A model generated the notes under the pieces. The model worked only from the letters and a program-made list of their open reading frames with translations, was not told where the DNA came from and did not search any database. From Absidia repens (lineage: Eukaryota; Mucoromycota; Mucoromycetes; Mucorales; Cunninghamellaceae), in assembly GCA_002105175.1 (NCBI GenBank), contig MCGE01000012.1, positions 1,054,001 to 1,118,000 of the forward strand: 64,000 nucleotides of DNA. Reading direction: 5' to 3'. Numbering within the stretch: the stretch's first letter is position 1; each line of letters opens with the position of its first letter. Below, one piece after another: positions 25,301-39,335 of the stretch. A program made the translations under genes and the position numbers.

Positions 25301-28300
25301 ATTGAAATCACACTCACTACGCTCAACATGCTCAACCAGCTGATGCACTTGCTCCGTCAACGATCTTATATGGTGGATATGCTGACGCTCAGAATACATT
25401 GGGATGATCTTTTCGATGCTTCTTCACAATGGATTTTGGACACTGATCATGATATCACCGAATTCTTGAAACCTGGTCATGCTAGATGGATCTCTACTGA
25501 TGACGAAATTGGTCGAACCAGCAACTCAAATAGTGTCGATTCTTCAACTGATGATGCCAATAACAGCGGTCGTCGGCGGTCTCCGGTACGTGCTCCTTCT
25601 GCTGGTTTGATGGATACCGAAGAAATGATTCAAACATTGGTGTCTTTGGAATCGAGGGTGATACAGTTTGACCAGTCTACCTATTCAGAATGTTTGGATG
25701 CTTATCAAGAAATGGAAGATCTACACAATGCCACACTGCCTATTCAATTGGACACAAGACAATCACAATTTGAAGACAGCTTTGGTGATCTGATGAAACG
25801 TAGTGGATTTGCTCGCAAGGTGGTGGAGCAGCATTTGGCTTTATTGGACATCGCCGGACAATATCGACAACTGCGTGACAAGGGTGAAAGTATACGCATA
25901 TCCATGATCAACTCTTCGAAATCAACATCTACTCGGGCCAAGGCAACTGCACGTGGTAGTGGTGTTACTGATGGGGATGAAAGTGATGGCGATGTTTATA
26001 GTGATCAAGTCCAGGCATTCAAGGAAGATTCATCACAACTTATTACGTATGTCTTCTCAAGAATAACGTACACGGAACCTCCAACATATACAACTCTGGC
26101 GGTGGGATCCCATGACAGGCAGGACAATGAACTGGCAAACTACTCCATCAAAGAAGCAATTCAAGCTTATGCAATGCAGTTGGCGACTATCGCTGAAGCA
26201 CTGGAAAATCTTTTGGCAAGTCATCGGCGAACTCTTTCTCTTCAACAGCGTGCAACTTTGGCTTATGAAGAAATGATGCGACTGATCCAATGGCTTGATG
26301 AACGTCGGAAGATGTACAAGCGAAGCTGGCTGGATGGCAGTGGTGATGATGGCAGTGATGACCGTGATGATGGCAGTGGCGACGATAGCGAAGCTGATGA
26401 TGACAACGGCACTGGATCCGTCATGGCAAGACGTCAACGGGAATTAGATGGCATGCTTGCTCGAATGGAACAACTGGAGGAAGGTGAACTGTCTCGGCTG
26501 CGAAAACGGGTGGTTACTATTGAAGACGAAATCGATGCATCCAACGCTCTATCCATCGATCGCAGCACATTAGTAAATGCTATTGAACAACTTGATGACA
26601 GTCATATGAAGCTTCGACAACTGCTAGACCGACGAGCTCTGGAATTGTCTATTTTGGGTAAACAGCAAGTTTGGGAAGATCAACTATCTGATGCATTTGC
26701 TTCATTGGACAGCGTGGCGTACCGCTTCTGGACTTTGGTTGACTCTATCAGGATGCATGTGGACCTTAATGGTGATTACACGGACAATGATGACGATAAG
26801 GCTCTGACAGAATTGGAACAGCACCGATCTGCGATGGACCAACTTGAAGAACTACCTGTCTTAGCTCAAAATGGAAGTTATGTTGAACTGGAAAAGGCTT
26901 ATCAGCAGCTTGGCGCACTACCATCACAACTGGAAGAAAAACAACAGTCTATAACAGCCAAACAACAAGACTTGAAGCAACTGTGTCAATATGCGCAAGA
27001 ATCGGCCGAGTACAAGCAAGATCTGAAACGGATGGTGGATGAAACCAAAGACGCTATTCAACACGGAAATTGTGTCCATGACAAACTGGTGAAGTTGTAC
27101 GCCCCAAAGTCTTCGCAAGCAACCGATCTCGAGTCTCAGTCAAATGTCTCTGATGATGATTTATGTGACACAACCGTATCTGATTCCGCTCCTTCTGGTG
27201 TGGATCTTCTTCAAGAATTCAAGCATTTGGTTAGAACTGTCTCTGGGAAAAGGAGCCAAATTCATGCTCCTGTTAATCACTCAGCTATGTTTGACAGGTA
27301 AAAAAAAAAATCCGCACATCAATTCAAATAATTTTAATCAAACTGACCTTTTTTTTTTTTTCATCATAGTCTTCAGGTTTCGCTTGCGACTGATGGTGAA
27401 TATGCGGATCAAATCAACAAATGGCTTGACTCAAAACATGGAGACCTTCATTCCCTTGTCAAAACGTTGGAACAACTCGAGTCTCATTACACTGGTGTTG
27501 TTATGGCCAAGAAAAATGCTCTGAAATACGGTGATGAAGCAAAACGCCAACTGGAATGGATTGAAAAGCATTCTGCCTTACTCAGGGAAGCCGAGCTGGA
27601 TCTTGCTGATGACACGACTACCGTTACTGAAGAAATCATTCAAGAACGTGATCAAGGCCTTACGCGCTTGTCCAATGATATCATTACATTCAAGCAAGAC
27701 CATGTGAATCCTCTCAAGTCTCAAATGACTGAACTGTTTACGACAACAAAATGCGGTGACACTGACGTATACTCTGTGGATGGACTGGATACGGGCTCGC
27801 TACATGAACTACTGAACCAAGTCGGTACCGGCATTACTCAGCTTGAACAACAGGTGTCGAATCAGTCACAGACTTTGGAAATGACACGGCAATATCTCGG
27901 ATGGGAAAACGATCTGCACCAAGTTACAAGGGATATTGGCTCGATCCAAGAACAACTTTATTCACTGACCTCCGAATTGAAATCTCAAGCGATGCAAATT
28001 GATCTGACAACAGTGGATCTTCGGTCGATGGAATTGTCGGCTTCATCTATTGAAACCAAGATCAAGGCGGTGGATCATGTGGTAAAGGATTTGCGCAACC
28101 AGTTTGACAGTAGCCTATTGACAAGCATCAAAAAGCAGCTTCTACATTCATCAGCTAATACGGTGTGTGATCGTCTTGAAACCAGATTGGTGGGTGTGGA
28201 GCGCTCATTTGGAAGGTGTCAGGATACGCTTGATATCAAAATGCAAGAACTTGGATCACTGAAGGAACAGCAGGCGTGGCAACATCAGATGAACAAGGTA

Positions 28301-31300
28301 CTGGACGATCTTGACAATCTTAGTACTACTGTGGACTCTTTTGTTGAGCACAAGGCGCGGTGGCATCCTGATTTGGTGATATCTGAAAATGACGAAATCG
28401 ATCTACGAAATACATGGGCAGATATCAAGGCGAAACTGGATGAATATCATCAACACAGCGTCCAGCCTCTTCAGCAGGAAATTCAAGCGTGGGGCTCTGT
28501 GAAACAAGGTCTTGGAGGTGCTACTGAATGGGCCGAAAAAATGGTCCGGTCGTTAGTGGATGCTTACAAGTTTGTGGAATACAATCTGACTTTTGGGAAT
28601 GAAGTCATCAACCAACGGTGTCTTATGGCAGCTTTCCTCTGGCGTACCTCTCAACTCGAACACTCCGCTGAAGTTATCCGTGAAGAATTCTTGGATCAAA
28701 GCAAACAAAGTGGTGATGATTCTGATGGGATTAATGACAGTACTGAAGGCACTGATGGTTTGGCTGATCATGGTGAACGATTGCAACGATTCAATGCGGG
28801 AATTGAAGACATTCGACAAAATCTTGCACCAACGATATCCTTACCCATTCGGCATCAATCCGCTTCCTCGTCCTCCTCATTATTGGTCAACACTCCGAAA
28901 TCAAGATCATCCTACTCTGGTGTTAAGGATGAAACAACCAATGCCATTATTCGGGAAACCATTGACTCGCGCCTGAAACGTTTACAAGACCTATCCAATG
29001 GGCTTCAATCTCTGCTTGACTCCAAGGAACGACTGACTCGACAGGAAGTGGCACGTGTTTTGTATATTAAGCAGCTAGAAATATGCAATGCATGGATTGA
29101 CGAACAGATGACCAAACTACAAACTTCACTCAGGGTACTGGATTGTGATGCTGGTGATGATATCGACAACAAGATGATTGACATGCAACAATTACGTGGT
29201 GCTATTGGTACTGCAGAAAGTATTGAAACAGCGACGCATGGATCCGATTCTGTCATGAGTTCCCTTCAGGCTGCATACAAAACCTACTATGACACATTCT
29301 CGTATGACCTTGGTGGAATGGACGACAATGATGCTGGAAACTATAGTCAAACGGAAGCAAAATGGGATGCATTACAGAAGGAAGCTGGAAAAACAACCAA
29401 GCTATTGCTTAGTGCCCTTGGTCCTGCTGAAATACTCAACCACATTACCCACTTGCAACAAACCGTCCGAGATCTTCAATTGGATATTAGTGCGAAAGAC
29501 ATAGCCTCGTTGACTGACGACCAAATCACCCAATGGCAGAAGCAAATCGACTTGTTGGATAGAAACAACTACGATGCAATAGTACGAATGATGGCTTCCT
29601 TCAACAATAGTAAAGGGGATGAACAAGCTGCTGCTGAAACAGGACCACCAAGTTATTATGATGAACATGAATTGAAATTGCAACTGGATCAAGTGGGCGA
29701 AACTATCCTCTCCACGCGAAACACTCTTGCATGCCTATATGATGTGGTGAATTTGAACCGGTTGTGCAAAACATATGGGGAAAATGCCAAGGTTGCTGGT
29801 GCAATGATTGATGATGCTCGACAATCGCTTTTGGATATTCAGCAAACGTACAAGCATATAGACGATGAGGCAAACGTTGATGGCTATCGTGATTCCTTAC
29901 AGAACGCTTCTCAAGATGTCAAGTCCAAAACGGCGGATTGCAAAGAAACCTACGATGACTTGTGTGCTTATAGTAGCTTTATTGAAACCCAAAAAGTCGA
30001 TACGGTGGAGGGAAATGACCTACTGACGGAAATGCGTACCACTCAAAAAATGATCAATGGAAACTGGAAATCTCTTCAGACCCAAGCACAAGCAATCTAC
30101 AATCTGACCACGACGGCTTCAAAGCTCTCTCGGGGATATAGTATACTCATCAAGGTGGAACAAAGCGTACAGGTCCTTCAGGCAGAGGTGAATCATCTTC
30201 CTTCCTCTCCTTCTATGGATGTGGTGGCGACTCTGGACAAGAAGATCCGGGACGACACTTCTTCTGACATGGCTGAAGCTTATTCTTTACTTGTTTCTTT
30301 GGATGGCGAAGATGTGTCCGCTTTTGGGGAACGTTATCAGCAAGTGGCAACAATGATAGCGGAATTACAGCAAGGGTTGGATCAGCACAAGCGGCAATTT
30401 GAACGAAACAAAATGCTACAGGCATTTAGTGAAGAAGCAGCAAGAATACAGATGGTATGCGAAGAGCAGCTCAAGTTTATCCGTCAACAAATTTTGGCGA
30501 ACCCGGATCTTGTAGGAAAACGACCCGAATCTATCAACCATATCTCACAAACCTATGTAGCAGCCATCACCAACATCGAAAAGGTCCACGAAAAATGCAA
30601 GGATGATTATCAGCTGGTACTAAACCAAGAGATCCGTTTGGTGGATTATTACAACGTCGCGCCATCACAAGTGGAAGCCATCAAACGACCTCTCGCAAAA
30701 TCTCTCCAAGACTTGGACACTGCTACTCAAACTGAAAATGAATATATCGGCGCACTTAAAATGGTGATGAAGCATGCAAAAACGGAAGGTAAAATATAGA
30801 AAAAAAAAATGTGACAAGAAAATTACTGATATCTCCTTTTTTTTTTGAAGCGGATCTGACTCGATCTATATCTGAAATGAAGTCAACTCTTTTAAAATAT
30901 GCAAAGCCATCTCTCCGTACACGATTGCATTTATTACCTGACTTGCAAGACTTCAACAAGCGAAACGATGATTTGGCCAAATCTGTACAACTCTTCTTCT
31001 CTATGGGTGATGATTTCAAGAAAGCAAAATTGTACAAAAGCATTGGTGTGGCAAGAACTGCAAGCATCAACAAGGCGGTGGATCATTGCCAGGCTATCAT
31101 CAGGCGTATGTGGGCCGAAATAAAGGTGACGATGGACGACACCAAGGTGCGATTGGATGAAATGTATCGACGACAGAATGGAACCAACAAACTCAACGAA
31201 GCTCTGCGCTATGTGGATGACATCAAGGAACGCATCAGCAGCTTGCAATTCTCAGGGAAGAGTGTTGCTGTGGAAGAAGGTGAATTGAAGGACTTGGATC

Positions 31301-32996
31301 GGGAAATCAAGGTGACGTTGACACAGAAGATTGAAGAAATGGATATCCTTTTAGCAAGCATCTCTGATAGCGATGGCCTGATACGAAAACAGCGTGCTCA
31401 GCTTTCGACAGCAACCGATCAACTGCATCATCTCATCCAAGTACGACAAGAACAAGCACAAACGGAAGGCAACATTGCTCTATTTTTGGGTATCATTGAT
31501 CAAGTGGACGAACTGGTTTTGCAGATCCTCGTAGCTATTGAAAATACTGCTCCACATCATGCCAAGGTGATTCAAGGAAAATTTGTCAAAGCAGATCTTC
31601 AAGAACTTTTGCGCTGCTTGGTAGATACGTACAAAAAAAATGGACCACAGATCAACAAGTTACTTGCATCAGCAAAAGATGAAGCAAGCAAACAATTCTT
31701 GGATGACAACAATCGGGTGGCGAAACGATTAGAAAAAACGATCGACCGATGGACCAAGGCCCAAGCATCAGCAACGGCAAGAGAAAAGGAACTTCACACC
31801 TGCATCAATGCTTTGAATCACGAATTTTTCACGAAACTGGCCCTGGCAAAAAAGAAAACCTCAGCGTCTGGCAACAGCAAGCGACTAGGACATAATGTGG
31901 CACGATCTTCAACCCCTGTGACAGAATCGTCTTCGCTATCATCATCTTCTTCTTCTTCCTTGGGTAGTCTTCCTCCTCCTCTTGGGTATTCCTCTTCAAG
32001 GCGTCCTAGTTTCCAAACCTCAACATTATCTGTGGATCATCGCATGATTGGCAATCCTGGTAGGCGGTCCAAGACGCCAAATCCCACTTCTTCTGGTAAA
32101 ATTCGATCTACGTATGTGGCTGATCCAAAAAATGAATTAGACGTTCAACTCGGTCGAATAGTCAACGACAGTGCATTCAAAGTCAGCGTGAAAATGGTTT
32201 CTGGTGAAGTTGGTAAGGAATTAAAAAACAAAAATAAGAGTGATGCAGAAGTGATGATTTACATTTTGATTTATGGTATGATAGGGAAATATTATTTTGG
32301 TGACAGATTAGTCTATTGTCGCATTCTTCCCAGCAAAATGGTGATGGTCCGTGTGGGTGGAGGTAAAATTCGCGTTATTTTTTATTTTATATACTTTATT
32401 TGTTTTGGAATATAGACTTTCTCTAAACATTCCTTCATTCTTTATTATAGGTTGGGTGGAATTATCACAGTAAGTAAAAGTTGACTAAACAAAATAAAAT
32501 TATTTCCTACTAAGACACTATTTTTTTTTTTTCCTCTGGGATGGTTTAGATTTCTAAAAGGTAAAACCTAGTTTTCTGGTTTATTTATTGTTACCAACCT
32601 GTCATGTTACTCAACCTTCTATTGTTCTATTATTCATTAGATCATGGTCACAAAAACAACAATAACAACAACAATAATAACAACAACAACAATAGCAGCA
32701 GTAGTCAAACAACAAATCTACATGATCAACACGAGGATATGACACCTTTGACACGAAGTGCTTCACCTTCAGGGCGAATTGCTATTCGTGGCGGCGGTGG
32801 TGCAAACCTCAGCAGCTCAAGCCTCAATCCAAACCATTCACACAGCAGATCTTCCAATCGGTCAAGGTCCCCAGTGCCAAGTGGCTATATGGAAGGCGAT
32901 ACCTTTATCCATGTGGGTGAAGATGGCAATCAAGTGGTGATGAAAATGACAAAGGCAAAAGAAGATGCAACGACTCCCATCAAACGATTCTCCTAA
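22369..32996 (+). CDS. Spectraplakin-like cytoskeletal crosslinker (CH-CH-rod-GAR)
   Basis: Eight exons: 22369-22995, 23099-27297, 27370-30788, 30851-32212, 32285-32362, 32451-32469, 32550-32560, 32641-32996. All introns are GT-AG and all phases close, giving about 3,356 aa. Residues 88-197 form CH domain 1 (QKRALTKWVNTQL, DFKDGRKLLKLLSVV, LALIFFIMIKYQI). Residues 283-390 form CH domain 2 (LLFWVRIQLEDYI, DFSRSWRNGLAFCLLIHR, DIPRYLDPEDL, VMMYVAEFYKVMS). About 2,700 residues of helical, heptad-like rod follow, with regularly spaced Trp and acidic loops. A GAR domain lies at about 3166-3245 (KNELDVQLGRIVND, KYYFGDRLVYCRILPSKM, VGGGWVELSQFL). The tail is basic, Ser/Asn-rich. Tandem CH domains bind F-actin and GAR domains bind microtubules in known families. 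EF-hands and plakin repeats were not seen. Confidence 0.9.
32550..32560 (+). other. 11-nt micro-exon of the spectraplakin-like gene
   Basis: ATTTCTAAAAG sits between TTTAG and GTAAAA and restores the GAR-domain ending ELSQFLKD. The neighbouring exon (32451-32469) is only 19 nt. Phases agree on both sides. Confidence 0.8.
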
Positions 32997-33218
32997 TTGG
33001 CCCACTTTTGGATGCTAGCTATAGTCACGCTTTCTTTTTTTATACTTCCCTCTCCGTTTATTTCGCTCTTTTGTAAACATCATTATCATCTTTTACCATA
33101 GTCATTTTAGTTACCCCCTTCTCCTTTTCCCTCGACCCCTGTATTTATTTTATTTGATGGAACACCCATATTATACACATACATTACACACACACACACA
33201 CACACACATACATACATT

Positions 33219-33224
33219 AATAAA
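33219..33224 (+). terminator. Polyadenylation signal AATAAA
   Basis: AATAAA 223 bases after the spectraplakin-like stop, next to a (CA)n microsatellite at 33186-33208. Confidence 0.4.
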
Positions 33225-33477
33225 AAACACACACTCTACATATCACATCACTTTACAGTATACATATATTCAAAGCCCAACATATCTCCCGCCTCCGCAA
33301 AACATTCATGAAATTTTTTTTCAGCGTGACTTATTGAACTGAGTTCTCGCTTTTTTTTTTTTTTTACTCTCTTTCCTCTACGCCTCCCTCCCCTTTCCTT
33401 CTCTCTTTCCCTCTTTTCCTTTCTCTTTTGTTTTTACCTTCATACATACACATATATACCTTTTTCATTTTCATACT

Positions 33478-35878
33478 ATGGATACACAAAGACATAAACC
33501 ATTGACTCCAAGGTATGAGAAATTCGACAATGGAATACTTGATGATGTGCCTTTTTACAAGGATGCTTTTACTCACTCACTTTTTTTCGTCTTATCAAAC
33601 TACAATAGGAAACCACAAGCTTTATCTGCGTTAGATAATCATTTTGATCTATTGAACCAACGAAGTCTCTCTCGCCAATCTTCACTTCAAGATGAAAATG
33701 GATTCTCGTATAAGTCAATGCAACCAATCAAGCCAGTCACCACACCTTCCATGACCTGGGACGATAAGATTCAAAAAGAAAACCGACCTCCTGTGCTTAT
33801 CCAAAGAATGCAAACACCACCGAGCTCCGGTCACTGTCACGCTGGTTATTCATCCTACAACAGAACAACAAACACCATCGACCCCCATATTCGAAGGGCA
33901 GTGCCGCTCAAACTGGAATCGCCGCGGTCGCGTCCAACTACTGGTGGCAAGACAATATCGGCATCTCTCATGGACAGGGTCAATCAATCATACCACGATA
34001 ATGGTGATCATCAACGTGGCAATCACAACGATACCAACCACCACCGTGCAAGAAACCGACCTCGTACTGAACAGCGAATGTCCCAGGAACAACTGAAATT
34101 GCTCAGCCGGCGTATCGATACTTCTTTACCAAACTCCCCTCATGGCTCCCCCTCCAAACCTGTGTTGCCTTCTATCTTCTCCAATGGATCTGATTATGAA
34201 AAACCAAAATCATCATTATCATCATCGTCATCATCTTGTCGTCTGGCGTCATTCTCTTCTTCTTTGTATCAAACGTGTATTGACCTTTGGCCTTCCGAAC
34301 CTACTCTTGGCGATTTTGCTTCAGAGAATATCAAGAACTTGACTGATCTCCTTAAGGTGCGACTCTCACAAGCAAAATATCGCATTTTGGCCCAACTGGA
34401 GGATGAAGAACGGCAAGAATCTCAAGGCATGGCTTGCAAGAAAATGTATCCCGCCATTTCCACTTCTGCCGGTGTGTTACGTGATGACATCGATTATTCG
34501 ACGTGGCCTACTTTTGAAAAACATCGTATTGAATTGTCTTCTAGGCGCTCTCGTAGCTTCCCATGTGTCTCTGGCAATGGTTCAAATCTTTTTCGCCACC
34601 GTGAAGCATATTTACAACGACAACGCACCAGTCAACAACACAAACGACAACAGCAAAAGCATCATCGGCAACATCTACAACAAATCGACTCTGCTGCTTC
34701 AGCAATGATGAATTATGGCTCGCCTGAAAAACGATCAGCTGTCTCCTTACCGCCACCTGCTTTGAACAATATGAAGAAAGATATGAAACGAAAACGAAGG
34801 GCGAAACCAAAAACCGAAGTCAAATCTCCACGCAACGATGGTCGTATCCAAGCATCACTTGTCTCTCCTGTGGTCTCTGAAGATGGTAAGTCCAAATGAA
34901 AATATATTCATTACATACCTGACGCTAATTTATTTACTTTTTTTAGGTACCCGAGCCTATGTTTGTACTCCTTGCAGCAAGAAATATAAAACGAGAAATG
35001 GCCTGGCCTATCACTTCAACCGATGCCCTCAACAGCCCAAGCAAGAGTCAGCCCACATGATGACAATGACTGCCCCAATGGATGACGAACTACAAGGCGA
35101 ACAATCAATCATTAATGAACAGCAACTAGAAACCAGTTTCGTTCCCACTCGATCATCACCAACTGGATCAAAGTCAAGTGGAGTCCATTGCGTGTGTGAC
35201 CACCCTACTGACGATGAAAAAATGATGGTGCAATGTGATGAATGTCAGCTATGGCTTCACTTGGACTGTGTTGGTGCAAACGATGCGATTTTGGACGATA
35301 TTTATCATTGCCCAAGATGTACCGATCGGCTCATGAAACGACCTCGCCTAAACCAACAACCACACGATATGGCCAACCTGATTTTTCAACAATTAAACGA
35401 CAATGTACCAACAAATCCATTAACTTACCCATTACAACCTACGTCTTCTCAGCCATCTATTTCTTCATCACAAAAACAACAACAACAGCAGCCCATCTGG
35501 GATGATTTTGATGTTGTGGAAACTGCTCCATCAACAACAACATCAGCAGCAGCAGTAGTAGCAGTAGCAAACACATCAACGACAACAAGTATGCCTATGA
35601 CGCCAGCGACGGCAGCGATAGCGCCCAATACCAGCAATGATGTCAACAATAACAACAATAGCAACAGCAACCTATGGGGAATGTCGACGGCTGATATACC
35701 ATCCCTTTTGTATTCAGATGCCACGGCCATGACGAGTACTTTGGACGATGATTTACCTTATCTCATGGACTTACCATCTTCTGAGCTCTCGCCGCATGAT
35801 CTGCCCCCTACCGATTGGTTCCAATTTGCAAACTTTGATGACGATTTTCACTGTGATGATTCTCAAGCCACGCAATGA
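33478..35878 (+). CDS. PHD-finger protein with upstream C2HC zinc knuckle
   Basis: Main exons 33478-34885 and 34947-35878 (donor GTAAGT, acceptor TTTAG). A further candidate intron at 33513-33608 (GTATGA...AATAG, 96 nt) has no stop and keeps the frame: retained gives 779 aa, spliced gives 747. The N-terminal two thirds are disordered, Ser/His/Arg-rich with a basic KKDMKRKRRAKPKTE patch resembling a nuclear signal. Next comes a Cys/His motif CTPCSKKYKTRNGLAYHFNRC, then a canonical C4HC3 PHD finger (HCVCDHPTDD, VQCDECQLWLHLDCVG, YHCPRC). The C-terminus is Gln/Thr/Ala/Asn-rich and ends acidic, as in activation domains. PHD fingers usually read histone H3 tails, so a chromatin-linked regulator is likely. 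No named orthologue recognised. Confidence 0.8.
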
Positions 35879-37061
35879 CGATGTGCCCACCACACCCCGA
35901 TTCGTTTAGTTTAGTAGTTTTTTGTAGTGTTACTTTTATCCTTTTCTCTTCTCCCATTACCCCCACCCACATCCCATTCTCTCTCCTAAAAAAGATTTGC
36001 AATTACATTTACTCCAAAAAAAAAGAAAAAGAAAAAAGACCCCCCCCCCAAACCTTCCCCCCAAACCTTAGTCCACAACTATTAAAAATCACGTTTTCCC
36101 TTGTACTTTTTTTTTGCATGAATTGTCCTACAGTGGCCTCTTGAAAAAATGGGGGTATAGGCAATCTCACTTTGTCTTTTTTTTTATTTTTGGATGTTGT
36201 TTTTTGTAGTCACTGCCCCATCACCTTCTCTGTCATCACTTTTTTGGCTTTAGGATAATGATCATCATATCCTTTTTTTCTTTTTTTTTTTTTTTTTTTT
36301 TTGTCAAACCAAAATTTAATACACTATGGAAATTAGAAAATCTTAAAAAAACAAGAGTGTAGCATTTTCACTTTTTCCGCGCAAGAGTGATACACAAAAG
36401 ACGAGAGAAAGGGACTGTGATTTTTTTTTGTGTGTGTGTGTGTGCTCACCTGGTCAGAAGAATAACTGTAATGAAAATACGCATGTTAAATATACAACAA
36501 CAACAACAATAACAATAACAAAAAAAAAAAAAAAAAAAATCAGCATGGATTTTTTGTTTTTTTTGTTTTGAAGGGCCGGTACTTCATATTGTTTTCTCGT
36601 TCAACATTGATTAAACAAAACAACTATTCGAATCGACAAAAGAAGTAACTAAATAGAATCATGTCACACATAGATACGATGGCTTTATTTATTTATTTTT
36701 TTCTGTCCAACAAATAAATCACTTGACACTTGTTTTTTTCACTTTGGAAACAAATAAACACACAGACACATACAAACAATAAAAATAAAAAATAAGGACT
36801 TGTTTATTATATACAAAACAAATTATTGAATACATAAGAAAAGAAAAAAACTATACATCATAAAACATTTTGCAGAGTGCAAGGGGAGCAAAAAGGGCAT
36901 AAGAAAAAAACGACAACATAGTGCATATAAAAATAAAACTAAAAAAGAAGAATGTACAATAATGAGGAAGGGAGGAGATGGGTGTGGAATAACCACCACC
37001 ACCACCACCACCACCCCACCCAAAAAAAAAGGAAGAAAAAAAAAAGCAAATGAGAAACTAA
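35879..37061. other. Intergenic region between convergent genes
   Basis: About 1.2 kb of 3' flanks of the PHD gene (+) and the CSL gene (-). Long T and A runs (36280-36302, 36520-36540), (TG)n at 36430, (CAA)n at 36497 and (CCA)n at 36990-37015. TTTATT at about 36800 may mark minus-strand polyadenylation for the CSL gene. No gene seen. Confidence 0.6.
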
Positions 37062-39304
37062 CTAAAAGGTATAGAATTGACCAGTGCGATACACCACACC
37101 ATCACCACGCACCAACAAAATCGGTAATTTTCTGAGCGCCGCATCGTCTTCATCGGCACGCGTCACCAAAGAAGCCGCCAGTTCAGATTCATCGGGGATG
37201 TTGCATGATAATAAATCTCTTGACTTGTATTCCGTGGAAGGGGCCTTGACATCGCCGAACCAAACAGTGAGGTCTCTTGCCAGATTTTCACCCGAAATCA
37301 TCATGGTGGAGGATGTGGGCGCGTTGACGTGATCGATGACAGGGAACGGCGTGATGGGATGACTATAGTGAGGATTGGTGAATGGATTATTAAAGATCGT
37401 CGATGTATCATCATCGCCGTCGTCTTGTTGTTGTTGGTGTTGCTGGAGTTGTTGCGACATGGAAGAAGAGGATGGTGATGAGGAGGTTGATAACGTCGTC
37501 GCCGTGGTTGGTGGGGTCCAAAACGTGTACGTCAATGTCTCTGTGCCAACGATGGTCCAAACAGCAGCATCTGAGACATCTTCCGTCCAACAATTGCCAT
37601 CCACAGGGTTCCCGTTGTCAGAGCTGATACTTGTTCGACGATCTGCAGCTACACTACCACGTCGTCCTCCATTGCTGCTCCCAATATTCCCGTCCGCTGT
37701 TGTTGTTGCTGCTGTTGTTGTTGCGGAGGTGGTAGCCTTGGTAGGTACATCATTCAGTGAGTTGACACGTCGACGTTGGCTGTTGCTGGAGGATGGTTTT
37801 CCGAAGTTGGCACCGCCGCCTAGAGTAAATTTGCTATTGACGAGATGATTGCCTGACTTGCCGACGACATCACAAGACACGCGACGCTTACGGACGACCT
37901 TTCCCGCTGGTTCTATTTCTGATGAGACTACGGAGGATAAATCGTTGGCGTTATCGTAAAGTAATGAGGATGAGGTGGAAGTTGCCCAAGGAGAAATTTG
38001 AGTCGAGGTTGGTGTTGAAGGACTTGCAGGAGGTCGAGTCGATATCAAAGTACGCGGAGTTGTTGTTTTGTGCATGCCAACCACATCGTTCAAGCAAGCT
38101 AGATACGTGACAGGATGGGATATGTGAGGTAAGGTCCAGTCAGAAGACGCAGCCGTCATGGTTGGATGATGAATATGAGGATGTGGGTAATAATTTGCCT
38201 TGTTGTGGTAAGCCACCGACGGGTCTTGCACAATCTGGAAGGCGATCTTGTGCAGCTGGGAGACTGGGTCACCAATGGCTTCATCACCACATTCACCACC
38301 AGTAATACCAGAAAGATCTTCCACACGGTTGCCGCCGAGTACTGCACTTCCCTTGTCCACCTTTCGAATCACCATCACTGGACTGACAAGACCCGTAGAG
38401 ACACATTGAAGCACCACTGGTTGATTGTAATGGAGAGCAACAGGATCCTGAGGACTGAGTCCAGACTGTAAAGCGATAGCGGGAGGGGGTGGAAAGTCAG
38501 GATTGAGAGGGTGATGATGCATAGTTGGTTGAGTAGTAGATGCTAGTTCCGGTGAGCGTGAAGTATCCACAATCCAAATAACAAAAGGATCCCATGAGCT
38601 TGTACGAGCTACAAAACAAGCCCCTGTGCTGTCATTGGCTGATGAGGAGGATTCGCCATTAGATACACCCAAGTATTTTGTTGATACCGTTTGAGATCGA
38701 ATGCGGTTGAATAAGGAGACTGTTGTACCATGATGAATGCACACTACATCATATCAAAAAAAAAAAAAAAGTGAGTCCCAGGTCACCCTTCTTTTTTTTT
38801 TTTTTTGTCTCCGACTTACATTCCATATTTTTCACACTTTGTCGTTTTTTGCTTGGTTTGGAGATGACCTTGATGCCTTTGCTTGCAAGAGTACCGAGAT
38901 GAAGTCCGTTGCCGAGCTGGATTTTGGCCATGACCTCGACCCGTCGACGTTTCTCGTCGGCATCATTGATATGGAGTTGTTTCGACACACATTTTCCAGA
39001 AATGGTTGCTTGACCCAAACTAGACGCATTTGCAGCAGCAGCCAAGGAGGATGTATTATCAATCACTGATCCATTTGCATGATGCCACTCCAAAGAGCCA
39101 TTTTGACTTGTAGGTTCACCAGATATATGAATAGTGAGCTTTGGTGCGCAAAGAGTACCATCACCACCGGAACCACCAGACAAGGAGGAAGAAGATCGAT
39201 AAAATTTCGTCGTCGCTATATCATCCTGACCATCCACATTGCTCGTCCACCATGATGCCCCAGATAAAATTGTCGTAGGAGGTGGACACAAAAACCTAAT
39301 GTAA

Positions 39305-39335
<31 letters not shown>

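Noticed and set aside
35449..35730. Long antisense frames across the PHD and CSL genes (also 37375-37848, 39693-40433)
   Set aside because: They mirror trinucleotide-rich coding sequence (CAA, ACA, GAT) and have no independent domain.
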